Positions 29,611-38,563 are shown, counted from the stretch's first letter. The stretch is DNA of 64,000 nt from Rhizobium oryziradicis (GCF_001939045.1 NZ_MKIM01000028.1:124001-188000), one strand, 5' to 3'. The notes: generated from the letters alone by a model not told the origin. Numbers and translations: made by a program.

Positions 29611-29722
29611 TGGAGCACTTTGGTCCGAAAAGTGGAGCCCACTTTTCGGCACGATGCTCTCGGTTTTTGTTTACGCATCGGATTTATCCGAAAACCGATT
29701 CTCACTTTTCGGCCGATGCTCT
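29611..29722. repeat. RIME-like intergenic palindromic element
   Basis: A mosaic of nested palindromes. CCGAAAAGTGG (29625-29635) pairs with CCACTTTTCGG (29639-29649) inside outer GAGCA/TGCTC arms (29613-29617, 29655-29659). A second palindrome pairs GCATCGG (29675-29681) with CCGATGC (29712-29718) around CGGAT/ATCCG. Size (~110 bp), two-palindrome build and sequence recall rhizobial RIME elements. Its last bases supply the TAG stop of the neighbouring minus-strand GGDEF-EAL gene. Confidence 0.8.
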
Positions 29723-31697
29723 AGGCTGCCAATCGCGACCTGAAGGCTGCCAAGGGGGTGGGGCGACCAAGATGGTAGCCCTGCACATAATCGATTTTGA
29801 GCTGCTGCATCAGCTTCAGCTGTTCTTCTGTCTCGATGCCTTCCATCAGAATTTTATGACCCCGGTGGCGAAGCAGGCTGATGATGTCGCGCAGCAATGA
29901 GCGGCCCCGGTCTGTCTCGCAGTCTTGCAGGAAGGAGCGGTCAATCTTGACGGTGTCGAAATTGAAGAGCCGCAGCCAAGACAAGCCGGCAAAGCCGGTG
30001 CCGAAATCATCAAGCCATATTTTAATGCCCTGCGCTTCGAGATCCTTGATACAGCGCAAAATCACAGACTGATGATCCATGTTGATGCCTTCGGTGATCT
30101 CAAAGGCAAGGCGGTGGCCATCGACCCCTGTCTCAGCCAGAATCGCACTTACTTTTGCGGCGAAACCTTTGGACTTGAGCTGGATGGGAGAGACATTGAC
30201 GCTCACCATAGGGGCTGCGAAAGGAACAAGAATGTCTGTGCAGGCCTGCCTTATGCTCCATAGACCGAGATCAAGGATAGAGCCTGTGCGTTCTGCGATG
30301 GGGATGAAAGCGACAGGTGATACCGGCGTTCCGTCCAGCAATTTCAACCGCATCAATGCCTCGGCGGCTTCAAGCTGGCCGGTCTTGACGTTCAGGATGG
30401 GCTGATACACCAGAGACACCAGATTATTGGTGATGGCGACGCGCAAGAGAGCGGCTATATGTTCGTTGTCGTCGCCGGTCAGAGGATCGGTCGGATCAAA
30501 CAGACGCACACAGTTACGGCCATTGGCTTTGGCGGAGTAGAGTGCCCTGTCCGCTTCGGTGATGATTTTCTCAAGCCTTGAATCGCGTTGTTCGCGTGTA
30601 AATGCGGCTCCGACGCTGACAGTGACAATCGAAAGCCCGTCTTTGCGCTGGTCGTGGGACAGCGCCATATTTTCCACCGTCTGACGGATCATTTCTGCCA
30701 ATTGCATCACGTCTTCACGGTTGGCGGATGGCGCAATCACAATAAATTCCTCGCCACCATAACGGCCCAGAGAGGCGTTGAATGGCAGAAGGGCATTTTT
30801 CAATGTGGTGGCGATCAGCACAAGGCAATGGTCCCCGGCCTGATGGCCGTAGAAATCGTTATATTTCTTGAAGAAATCCACATCGACCAGAATGGCTCCG
30901 AAACCAATCGCGTCGTTTTGCCACTCGTTCCAGCTGTCGCGCAGGCGCTGATCAATCGCGCGGCGGTTATCCACGCCGGTCAGATAATCGGTGTTGGAAA
31001 GGCGTAGCAGCGCCTTGCCGCGCTCTGTTGCCTCGCGGTTTTGCTTTTTCGCTTCCAACGCGTTCAGATAGACATGAAAGCGCTCTCTGTTAAGCCGCAG
31101 GTTGACGTAGCTGGTGAATGCAAAACAGGCGACATAGAATGTGCCAAACGCCAGCACATATCCGCTATCAACAGGTGCTAGATAAAAGAGCGCCAGGAAA
31201 AACAAGCCAAGCACGCATGTCGATGTGATGATCGACAAGATAATGTCAAATCCGAAAAACAGGTTGGCGCTCATCATGAACAGGCTGCCAAACACCATGT
31301 AATAGCGGAAATGATCGGCTTGCTGGGTCATTGCGGCGGGGCAAAGCCACGCCACATAGCTGATCACCAGTGCCATGGCGCAGGTGATATCCATTGTGTT
31401 TGATTTGACCTTGATGAAGAACAGCAGTTCCAGAATCAAAAGGCCAATGACGCAAATCATGATGCGGCTGATGATCACCGTTTTGGCAACGTCAGGAATC
31501 AGTAAAATGTCTGTGATCGAAAAGGCCAGATAGATAAACGCAGCAGCCCACAGGCCTTGGCGGGCTGAACCGACGCGTTCGGACTGTGTCTGGTCTTTGT
31601 AAAGCTTCACGATTTCGGCATTCCGCTCTTTGTCTAGAATTTCACGCCGATCCGCCATGCCTGGGTCGCGTCGCCTATCAATCATGCTGGTGTCCAT
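29721..31697 (-). CDS. Membrane GGDEF-EAL protein (diguanylate cyclase/phosphodiesterase)
   Basis: A 658-residue bifunctional c-di-GMP enzyme. Residues ~48-200 hold about six membrane helices, a MASE-like sensor region of unrecognised type. The GGDEF domain (about 230-400) has an intact GGEEF at 314-318 but no RxxD inhibitory site at the expected spot, so cyclase activity may escape product inhibition. The EAL domain (about 415-655) keeps EAL (446-448), NVSPIQL, EITEG, DDFGTG, KIDRSF and EGIETEEQ, so phosphodiesterase activity is also expected. The net activity cannot be told. The gene ends in the RIME-like repeat, which supplies its stop codon. Confidence 0.93.
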   Translation of the reverse strand: MDTSMIDRRRDPGMADRREILDKERNAEIVKLYKDQTQSERVGSARQGLWAAAFIYLAFSITDILLIPDVAKTVIISRIMICVIGLLILELLFFIKVKSNTMDITCAMALVISYVAWLCPAAMTQQADHFRYYMVFGSLFMMSANLFFGFDIILSIITSTCVLGLFFLALFYLAPVDSGYVLAFGTFYVACFAFTSYVNLRLNRERFHVYLNALEAKKQNREATERGKALLRLSNTDYLTGVDNRRAIDQRLRDSWNEWQNDAIGFGAILVDVDFFKKYNDFYGHQAGDHCLVLIATTLKNALLPFNASLGRYGGEEFIVIAPSANREDVMQLAEMIRQTVENMALSHDQRKDGLSIVTVSVGAAFTREQRDSRLEKIITEADRALYSAKANGRNCVRLFDPTDPLTGDDNEHIAALLRVAITNNLVSLVYQPILNVKTGQLEAAEALMRLKLLDGTPVSPVAFIPIAERTGSILDLGLWSIRQACTDILVPFAAPMVSVNVSPIQLKSKGFAAKVSAILAETGVDGHRLAFEITEGINMDHQSVILRCIKDLEAQGIKIWLDDFGTGFAGLSWLRLFNFDTVKIDRSFLQDCETDRGRSLLRDIISLLRHRGHKILMEGIETEEQLKLMQQLKIDYVQGYHLGRPTPLAAFRSRLAA

Positions 31698-32028
31698 CGA
31701 TTCTCGCTGATTGAATAGAAGTAATAAAGCTTATTCTCTCAAACGTGTCACTCGAATACTCAGCACATCAAAGGTTTTTTATTTCAAAATCTAGAGGCTT
31801 TAATATTCATTGTTAATAAAAAAGCGTAGAACAAATCTATGTACCTTGGGTGGAAAACATAGTGGTGTACATGCTGTTATCTAGGCTGTTTCTTCAATAA
31901 TCCTATTGTTACGCATCACATGGTGCTAGACGTGTCACCGCGAATCGGCTTTTATGGTTAACAAATAATTAATAATTTTATAGCAGTATTATTAACATCT
32001 GATCATCTATATTAAAGGTGTGTTAAAT
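31698..32028. other. Divergent non-coding region with CtrA-type box
   Basis: A 331-bp AT-rich gap between the GGDEF-EAL gene (minus) and the methyltransferase gene (plus). It must contain both promoters. The one clear element is the CtrA-type box at 31958-31972. No ORF with a ribosome site is seen. Confidence 0.6.
31958..31972. promoter_or_regulatory. Perfect CtrA-type box, TTAA-N7-TTAA
   Basis: TTAA at 31958-31961, seven bases (CAAATAA), TTAA at 31969-31972, exactly the alphaproteobacterial CtrA consensus, 56 bp before the methyltransferase ATG. The surrounding region is AT-rich, which raises the chance of a random match, so binding is an inference. Confidence 0.55.
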
Positions 32029-33075
32029 ATGAAGTCTGTTGACGTGTTATTGGATGGGCAAAGTCTTGTCACGCCACGCTCGATTGCTGCAGAAATTTTG
32101 TCCATCAAAGATAATTCAGTGAATGAGCATGATAAGCTAACGGCTGAATCGGAGCTTGCGATTATCCTCAATTTAGCAGGTCAGCAAATTGAAAAAAAGA
32201 TGGAGCCTGATCAAATCCATGGCATGCTTGGAGCCAACCTCCATGCCCTGCGCGCAAAGTCCGCTCCCGCCATTTGGCAGCATCTGATAGGGCTTGCGCA
32301 AAACCATTCCATTGCCAATTATTTTCTACAAGACCCCTTCACCCGCTGGTCCTTTGTGAAGCCACGAGGCTATTCTGGCGATGCGCAGCTGATTGACTTC
32401 ATTTATGGTCATCCCAGCCTCAATGATGAAATTGCCAAATCAACCCCCACCGGGCTTGCACTCTATGAGGTCAACCGGAATTCGTCAGCATCCATCGCTG
32501 TGCGTGAACGCCGTGATCTCTTGACGAAGCATGTCGATGAAATCGCCGGTTCGCGTGGCCGGGACACTGAAATTCTGACAATTGCTGCAGGTCACTTGCG
32601 CGAAGCAAACCGTTCTGTTGCCCTGCAACAACAAGGGATCAAACGATGGGTGGCTTTGGATCAAGATCCGATGAGCATTGGTTCTATCCGTCGTGATTTC
32701 GCCAACACCTGTATTGAGGCCGTCGACGGATCTGTGCGCAGCCTGCTCACCAATGCACATGATCTGGGCACCTTCGATTTTGTGTATGCCGCTGGCCTGT
32801 ATGATTATTTGAACGACAAGGTCTCCATCAAGCTGACCCGCAAATGCCTGCAAATGCTCAAGCCCAATGGCGTGTTCATGTTTGCGAATTTTTCTGAAGA
32901 CATTATCGCCGATGGCTATATGGAAACATTCATGAATTGGGCGCTGTTGCTGCGCACAGAGGAAGACATGTGGCGCATCATGCGCAGCAGCACGGTTGAT
33001 GGCGAGTTTGATTGCTTTGTGCGCTTTGGCGAAAACCGCAATATTGTTTATGGTTTTATGCGCAAGGTTGCCTGA
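32029..33075 (+). CDS. Class I SAM-dependent methyltransferase, PhcB-like
   Basis: A 348-residue protein. N-terminal helical part (about 1-105) precedes KPRGYSGDAQLIDFIYG (about 110-126), VRERRDLLTKHV, a SAM-binding core (TEILTIAAGHLREA) and AGLYDYLNDKVSIKL. The C-terminal LRTEEDMWRIM is also family-like. These segments resemble, from memory, the PhcB-type enzymes that make 3-hydroxy-fatty-acid methyl esters in Ralstonia quorum sensing; equally it could be an unrelated small-molecule methyltransferase. ATG 32029 has AAAGGTG 8 nt before. It stands between two c-di-GMP genes and behind a CtrA-type box. Confidence 0.7.
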   Translation: MKSVDVLLDGQSLVTPRSIAAEILSIKDNSVNEHDKLTAESELAIILNLAGQQIEKKMEPDQIHGMLGANLHALRAKSAPAIWQHLIGLAQNHSIANYFLQDPFTRWSFVKPRGYSGDAQLIDFIYGHPSLNDEIAKSTPTGLALYEVNRNSSASIAVRERRDLLTKHVDEIAGSRGRDTEILTIAAGHLREANRSVALQQQGIKRWVALDQDPMSIGSIRRDFANTCIEAVDGSVRSLLTNAHDLGTFDFVYAAGLYDYLNDKVSIKLTRKCLQMLKPNGVFMFANFSEDIIADGYMETFMNWALLLRTEEDMWRIMRSSTVDGEFDCFVRFGENRNIVYGFMRKVA

Positions 33076-33415
33076 CATCTGCCGCAGACGCGACGAGGGT
33101 GCGTGCACTGCTTGCGCCTTTTGCGGATCAATTGCTCTGCAAATTTTTGAATTGTTGCGACATTGAAGCGCCGCCGGTTTGATAAAACCGACGGCGCTTC
33201 AGCTGTTTTATCGATTTCTAACAGTGAAATTATATAGTCATTCACCAATATGTAATTCATGTTGGAAAAGAACCGATTCCACACTGGGTTACCCCTTTTA
33301 TTTAAGGGGTCTTGCGCCATATCGATCAAAGAGTTTTCACGGACCAGCGGATTGCTGGCCGTATGGTGCCATGGCGATCAATTGACGCTCTTGGATTTTG
33401 AGTGTTGGAGAGATT
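33076..33415. other. Non-coding gap with two stem-loops
   Basis: A 340-bp gap between the methyltransferase and GAF-EAL genes. It holds the terminator-like hairpin at 33165-33200 and a smaller inverted repeat, ACCCCTT/AAGGGGT (33291-33297, 33304-33310), upstream of the next gene. No other gene is apparent. Confidence 0.6.
33165..33200 (+). terminator. Probable terminator after the methyltransferase gene
   Basis: GAAGCGCCGCCGGTTT (33165-33180), GATA loop, AAACCGACGGCGCTTC (33185-33200): a 16-bp stem with one mismatch. It lacks a strong T run afterwards, so termination may be weak or rho-assisted. Confidence 0.6.
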
Positions 33416-35200
33416 ATGAGCATCGCTGAAGCGAGAGAGATTTCAAGACTGGCAAGTCTGCGCAATCTAAAAATATTGGATACACTGCCCAGCGAGTCTT
33501 TTGATCGTGTCACCCGCATTGTGGCACAGTATTTCGGTTTGCCGATTGCTGCGGTTTCGCTCACCGATGTTGACCGGCAATGGTTCAAATCCCACGTTGG
33601 CGTGGATCATACGCAAATCCCGCGCTTTAAAGCGCCGTGCTCTGAGGTTGCCGAAACCTGCAAGCCGCTTGTTGTGGGTGATTTTGAGCTGGACCCTTAC
33701 TATGTGGACAGTCCTTTGGGGCAGGCGGGTGTTCGCTTTTACGCAGGCGTGCCGCTGATTACGCCGGATGGTTATGGTCTTGGCGCGCTTTGTGTGCTGG
33801 ATACGCAGCCGCATGCGGTTGATGCGCAGCAAATGGCTGTGCTGACTGATCTCGCGGCGATGGTCATGGACCAGATCGAGATGCAGCATGCTGTTGGACG
33901 CATCGAAGCCGTGAGCGGGCTGCCAAACCGTTACCAGCTTTTCAGCGATCTTCGGGATCTGCAAATCCATGCGGCGGGAAAGCCGCGCTTGCTCAGCTGT
34001 CTTGATCTGGCGCAGACAATGCAATTTGATCGATTGTCGCGGGTGATGGGGCCAAGCCATTTCGATGGCATTGTTGCCTCGGTGGCGGCATTCCTGCGCA
34101 GCCATGTTGGAGACGAGCGCACGGCTTATCAAATTGGTCCGACGCAGTTTGCAATTTTTGCGCCCGAAAATGCAACGCCCGCAAGCTGTGTGCCGGTTCT
34201 TGAACAGCTGTTACGCGATGTGGGAGAGGTTTCCGACCTGCGCATGACGATGACACCATCCATTGGCGTCATCTCCTTTGATCCTGGCGATATGTCGCCG
34301 GAAGATGCATTGCGCGCCTTGCACGGTGCGGTGCAGGATGCTCGCAACAGCGAAACCGGCATTGCGTTCTATTCTGCGACCCGCGACCTATGGCACCAAC
34401 GGAATTTCCGTCTTCTGCATGATTTTCCAAAAGCGCTGGCGGAAGGCAATCAATTGCACCTGGCCTTTCAGCCAAGGTTATCGTTCATCACGGGGCGCAT
34501 TGAAAGTGCCGAAGCGCTGTTGCGCTGGAATCATCCTGAGCTGGGCAACATCTCTCCGTCTGAATTCGTGCCGGTGATTGAGGCGTCGGGCCAAATCAGG
34601 CAGTTGAGTGCCTGGGTTATTGATCAATCTCTGCTGCACCTTGCTAGATGGCAGAAAAATGGCTTCGATTTGCGCCTCTCGATCAACATCTCCGCCCTTA
34701 ATCTCAATGAGCCCGATTTCTTTGACTTGCTGATTGCAAAGCTGGCGCACCATGGGGTTTCGGCAAGCCAGATTGAATTTGAACTGACAGAAACTGCCGT
34801 GATGGCAGAAAAAGAGACGTCGTGTGATCTGATGCAGCGGATTTCGGATCTGGGCGTGCGTATTGCCATTGATGATTTTGGCACCGGCTATAGCAATCTT
34901 TCCTATATGCAAAAATTGCCCGCCGATGTGGTGAAAATCGATCGCTGTTTTGTGGCCGACATGCTGCTTGGTAATCGCGAGCGCGTGCTGGTCGACTCGA
35001 TGATCAAGCTTTCCCATAGTCTGGGCTATGACGTGGTGGCGGAAGGCGTTGAAACGCGGGAAGCCGCTGATCTTTTGCAGGCTATGGGCTGTAACGAGCT
35101 TCAAGGTTTCTGGTTGTCACGTCCAATGCCTGAGGAGGCGCTGTGTGCGTGGGTGCTTGAAAAGCGCGCCGCAGACCTAGTTCACGCAGCCGTCGCTTAA
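33416..35200 (+). CDS. GAF-(degenerate GGDEF)-EAL c-di-GMP phosphodiesterase
   Basis: A 594-residue soluble protein with an N-terminal GAF domain (about 15-150), a GGDEF-like domain (about 165-320) and an EAL domain (about 340-590). The GGDEF signature is replaced by IGPTQF (near residue 239), so this domain cannot be an active cyclase and may be a GTP- or signal-binding module. The EAL domain is intact: EAL at 366-368, INISAL, ELTETAV, DDFGTG, KIDRCF, AEGVET. It should degrade c-di-GMP. Start at ATG 33416 with GGAGAG just upstream; the in-frame TTG at 33398 is less likely. Confidence 0.9.
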   Translation: MSIAEAREISRLASLRNLKILDTLPSESFDRVTRIVAQYFGLPIAAVSLTDVDRQWFKSHVGVDHTQIPRFKAPCSEVAETCKPLVVGDFELDPYYVDSPLGQAGVRFYAGVPLITPDGYGLGALCVLDTQPHAVDAQQMAVLTDLAAMVMDQIEMQHAVGRIEAVSGLPNRYQLFSDLRDLQIHAAGKPRLLSCLDLAQTMQFDRLSRVMGPSHFDGIVASVAAFLRSHVGDERTAYQIGPTQFAIFAPENATPASCVPVLEQLLRDVGEVSDLRMTMTPSIGVISFDPGDMSPEDALRALHGAVQDARNSETGIAFYSATRDLWHQRNFRLLHDFPKALAEGNQLHLAFQPRLSFITGRIESAEALLRWNHPELGNISPSEFVPVIEASGQIRQLSAWVIDQSLLHLARWQKNGFDLRLSINISALNLNEPDFFDLLIAKLAHHGVSASQIEFELTETAVMAEKETSCDLMQRISDLGVRIAIDDFGTGYSNLSYMQKLPADVVKIDRCFVADMLLGNRERVLVDSMIKLSHSLGYDVVAEGVETREAADLLQAMGCNELQGFWLSRPMPEEALCAWVLEKRAADLVHAAVA

Positions 35201-35256
35201 CGTATTTCCGTCATGGCCAATTGAGGATCATGACGGAGATGCTGCTGCCTTGCCGA

Positions 35257-36012
35257 TCAAGACGGATCGGCATCGGGCTGATAGCGCGTCCAGCCTTGGC
35301 TCATAAGGTGTTCCTGCGGCAGAAAACGGATTTTATAGCCCATTTTTTGTGAGCCATTGACCCAATAGCCGAGGTAAACATGGGGCAGGCCCATCTCATT
35401 GGCGCGACGAATATGATCCAGCACCATGAAGGTACCCAGCGAACGCTTGTGAAGGTCTGTGTTGAAAAATGAATAGACCATTGAGAGGCCGTCACTGAGA
35501 ATGTCTGTGAGAGCCACAGCCACCAGTTCGCCCGGGCGCTCTGAACCCTCTTCGGGCGGCAGGCGATATTCAATAACGCGGGTTTTTACGTGGCTGTCTT
35601 CCACCATAATGGCAAAATCCAGCGCCGACATGTCTGACATGCCACCCGCTTGATGGCGATCATCCAGATAGCGCCGAAACAGCGAAAATTGCTCGGTGGA
35701 GGGCTGGGCCGGAAAAACCGTGCTGGTCAGGTCGGCGTTCGCAGCAAGCACTTTGCGCATTGTGCGGTTGGGTCGAAATTCCTTGGCAATGATCCGAACA
35801 GACAGACAGGCGCGGCAATTTTCACAGGCGGGTCGATAGGCAATGTTTTGTGAGCGACGAAATCCGCCTTGCGTCAGCAGATCATTCATGTCCGTTGCCC
35901 GCGCACCCACCAGATGGGTGAAGACTTTTCGTTCCATTTCGCCGGGCAGGTAAGGGCAGGGTGCCGGCGCTGTCAGGTAAAACTGTGGAGAGCTTGTTGC
36001 CTGTGTGTTCAT
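35257..36012 (-). CDS. bpt: Aspartate/glutamate leucyltransferase
   Basis: A 251-residue arginyltransferase-family protein of the bacterial Bpt type, which adds Leu from Leu-tRNA to N-terminal Asp/Glu for N-end-rule degradation. The N-terminal [11 protein letters not shown]ys cluster and [17 protein letters not shown] are characteristic. The C-terminal [17 protein letters not shown] is the conserved GCN5-like core. ATG 36012 chosen; a start 12 codons upstream ([12 protein letters not shown]) has no support. Confidence 0.93.
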   Translation of the reverse strand: MNTQATSSPQFYLTAPAPCPYLPGEMERKVFTHLVGARATDMNDLLTQGGFRRSQNIAYRPACENCRACLSVRIIAKEFRPNRTMRKVLAANADLTSTVFPAQPSTEQFSLFRRYLDDRHQAGGMSDMSALDFAIMVEDSHVKTRVIEYRLPPEEGSERPGELVAVALTDILSDGLSMVYSFFNTDLHKRSLGTFMVLDHIRRANEMGLPHVYLGYWVNGSQKMGYKIRFLPQEHLMSQGWTRYQPDADPS

Positions 36013-36334
36013 CGGTTTTCCAAAAGCCCTCGTTGAGCAATTCAACATAGGATAGTTTCGAAGACGGTATTATGCACGAATATCTGAAAGTTTACAGCAC
36101 CCCGCAGCTGTGCCGATTGCTTTGGTGGCGAAACCGATTCTTCTTCCCATGAGAATGAAGGATGATTGTGGAACGTCAAGAGTGCAGTTTGGCGTTGAGC
36201 GCCAGTCGGCAGCAATGCAGCTTATATTTTGCAAAAGATATAAAATACGACAGCGCCGGGGCCAGCAAGGGCGCACGGCGCTGTCATGAAAAGATTCTGG
36301 TTGAGAAGAGTCTGCCGCTCAACTGGTGCGCTGA
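36013..36334. other. Non-coding gap between bpt and RDD gene
   Basis: A 322-bp gap on the minus strand, downstream of the RDD gene. Its main content is the inverted repeat at 36249-36285, read as the RDD gene's terminator. The remainder should hold the bpt promoter; I see no further gene. Confidence 0.5.
36249..36285 (-). terminator. Stem-loop downstream of the RDD gene
   Basis: GACAGCGCCG (36249-36258) is the perfect reverse complement of CGGCGCTGTC (36276-36285), with a 17-nt loop. Read on the minus strand it is followed by GTATTTTATATC, a rough U-rich tail about 50 bp past the RDD stop. Confidence 0.6.
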
Positions 36335-36796
36335 TCAACTGGTGCGTATGGTGGCTGTGCCCAGCAACAGATCATGCACCAGCCTTGAGCGCTCGATGAA
36401 AAGACCGGCCAGCAAGATCAGTGGTGTCAGGACCGAGTTGAGAATCCAGAACAGCGCCAGATGGGCAATGGCGGTGACAAAGTCGATTTTGCCGCCATCC
36501 AGGCGGATCATGGCAATGCCCATGGCCCGCATGCCGGGGGTGGCCTGCGCGCGTCCGGCCAGAGAGAGGCCGAAATAGAGGCCAGCCACCACAAAAAACA
36601 GGATGGGATATAGCAGCCAGCCAAGGCCAAGCGTGACGATGCCAATGAAAAACACCGCGATCGCCGCTGGAAGGCACAGCACCGCCACCAGCACATAATC
36701 AATGGCAAAGGCGAAAATCCGACGCGACAGAACGCCACTGTAGGCGCGCCAGTCCGTCGGCACTGTATTGGCGGTCATGTTCGGGTCGAAGCTCAT
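36335..36796 (-). CDS. RDD-family membrane protein
   Basis: A 153-residue inner-membrane protein of the RDD family. An Arg appears early in the domain (YSGVLSRRIFAFAIDYVLVA near residue 20-35) and three hydrophobic helices follow; RLVHDLLLGTATI closes the domain. No function is established. The upstream AAGGAG runs straight into ATGATGATG; the third ATG (36796) has the best 6-nt spacing and is used here, though the first two would add only two residues. Confidence 0.85.
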   Translation of the reverse strand: MSFDPNMTANTVPTDWRAYSGVLSRRIFAFAIDYVLVAVLCLPAAIAVFFIGIVTLGLGWLLYPILFFVVAGLYFGLSLAGRAQATPGMRAMGIAMIRLDGGKIDFVTAIAHLALFWILNSVLTPLILLAGLFIERSRLVHDLLLGTATIRTS

Positions 36797-36877
36797 CATC
36801 ATCTCCTTGGTGATTGACCATGATATGGGATGTTTCGACCCGAGATTCAATTTCGCCCTTGAAAAATCACCCCAAAA

Positions 36878-37891
36878 TCAGCCTTTGGCCAGCTTTTTGG
36901 CGACCTCAATCGCGAAATAGGTCAAAATGCCATCACAACCCGCCCGCTTAAAGCACAGCAGGGTTTCCATCATCACCCGTTCTTCGTCAATCCAGCCATT
37001 CATGCCGGCAGCTTTGATCTGCGAATACTCGCCCGATACCTGATAGGCGAAAACCGGAAGGCCAAAAGCCTCCTTCATGCGCCAGCAAATATCGATATAG
37101 GGCAGGCCGGGTTTGACCATCAGCATGTCTGCACCCTCTTCAACATCAAGGGCGGCGTCACGCAGAGCCTCGGTGCCATTGGCAGGGCTGATGTAATAGC
37201 TGTTCTTGTCGCCCTTCAAAAGGCCGGAGGTGGAAATTGCTTCCCGGTAGGGGCCATAATAGCCCGACGAAAATTTGGTGGCATAGGACATGATGCCAAC
37301 ATCCTGATGGCCTGCCGCATCCAACCCGCGACGTATGGCACCAATGCGGCCATCCATCATTTCGGATGGGGCGATAATATCGGACCCGGCATCGGCCTGC
37401 ATGACGGCGGCGCGAACCACTTGATCAACCGTTTCGTCATTGACAATGATATCGCCGCGCAAAATGCCGTCATGACCATGGCTGGTAAAGGGATCAAGCG
37501 CCACATCGGTGATCACGCCGATATTGGGGACATGTTTCTTGAAGGCAGCCGTTGCTTCATTGAGAAGATTGTTGGCATCCAGAATGGCAGAGCCGGTCTG
37601 GTCGCGCTTTTCCATTTCAATATTGGGGAAAGTGGCAATGGCCGGAATGCCCAGATCGGCGGCCTGCTTGACCGCCTCCACCGCTTTGTCAACGCTCATG
37701 CGGTTGACGCCCGGCATGGCGGGAATGGGATCGACAATATTGGTGCCGGGTACCAGAAAAATCGGCCAGATCAGATCGTTCACCGTGAGGTGGTTTTCCT
37801 GCACCAGTCGGCGGGTCCAATCGGCCTTGCGATTGCGGCGCATGCGTCTGTGGCCGGTGATCTCGTCTACCAGATGGGTTTTGTCGTGCAT
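36878..37891 (-). CDS. hemB: Delta-aminolevulinic acid dehydratase (porphobilinogen synthase)
   Basis: A 337-residue HemB that condenses two 5-aminolevulinate molecules into porphobilinogen for heme. Active-site lysines are in SYATKFSSGYYGP and MVKPGLPYID. The metal region reads DVALDPFTSHGHDG, with Asp and Ala in place of the Cys of the zinc-dependent enzymes, so this is the Mg-type ALAD known from alphaproteobacteria and Pseudomonas. ATG 37891 has GGAGG about 6 nt before; the upstream extension to 37930 is unlikely. Confidence 0.96.
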   Translation of the reverse strand: MHDKTHLVDEITGHRRMRRNRKADWTRRLVQENHLTVNDLIWPIFLVPGTNIVDPIPAMPGVNRMSVDKAVEAVKQAADLGIPAIATFPNIEMEKRDQTGSAILDANNLLNEATAAFKKHVPNIGVITDVALDPFTSHGHDGILRGDIIVNDETVDQVVRAAVMQADAGSDIIAPSEMMDGRIGAIRRGLDAAGHQDVGIMSYATKFSSGYYGPYREAISTSGLLKGDKNSYYISPANGTEALRDAALDVEEGADMLMVKPGLPYIDICWRMKEAFGLPVFAYQVSGEYSQIKAAGMNGWIDEERVMMETLLCFKRAGCDGILTYFAIEVAKKLAKG

Positions 37892-38143
37892 GGCTGGCCT
37901 CCAGTCTGTTGTCCGATGCGATCCGAGCAAGGCGCATGAGGTTGGTTCTGCTCAAGATCGATTTTGCGGCACTGCCTAGCACGGAATGGCCGTTTTGCCC
38001 ATCGCGATACCGGCCCTGCGACAAACCGACTTTCGCCGTCTCTTATAGGCAAATGTGGGGAGGCGGATTTTGCCTGTTTCAATTCCGTGCATGTCAGCGC
38101 CAAGGCTCTGGCGGCGGCGGATCATTGCGGTTATCTTAGGCCT

Positions 38144-38563
38144 ATGATTGATGATAGCGTTCATACTCCGAAGTTCAGCGTCACGGATGTCCTGTTTGTG
38201 GTCTTCCTCCGTATCGTTGCGTGTATTGCTCTTTGGTTTGGCCTTGAGTTCTGGGCCATGCTGGTTGGCTATTCCCACAATGGTCTTGCGCGTTTCGATC
38301 TTTTGACCGTGCCATGGCGCATCACCACCTGTTCGCTGGCGGTTATTTTTCCTGTGTCCAGCCTGGGTCTGTGGATGACAGTGTCCTGGGGGCCGGTGAT
38401 ATGGGCGATCGGCGCGCTGGCGCAAATCTTAATGTATGGTTTCTGGCCAAAGATTTTTGGGGAAAATCCATTGCTGATCACCTTTCACATCATTGTGGCG
38501 GTCGTCTATCTGGCGTTTCGTGTGGCGATCATGCTGGAAAAGCGGGCTTCTCGCTCCCAATAA
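38144..38563 (+). CDS. DUF6163-family membrane protein
   Basis: A 139-residue protein with four hydrophobic helices (about 13-45, 65-85, 90-105, 110-130). It matches the length and pattern of DUF6163 proteins found next to ldtR in rhizobia; the family has no known function. Start taken at ATG 38144 (MIDDSVH); longer in-frame options are unlikely. It diverges from hemB and precedes ldtR by 150 bp on the same strand. Confidence 0.75.
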   Translation: MIDDSVHTPKFSVTDVLFVVFLRIVACIALWFGLEFWAMLVGYSHNGLARFDLLTVPWRITTCSLAVIFPVSSLGLWMTVSWGPVIWAIGALAQILMYGFWPKIFGENPLLITFHIIVAVVYLAFRVAIMLEKRASRSQ

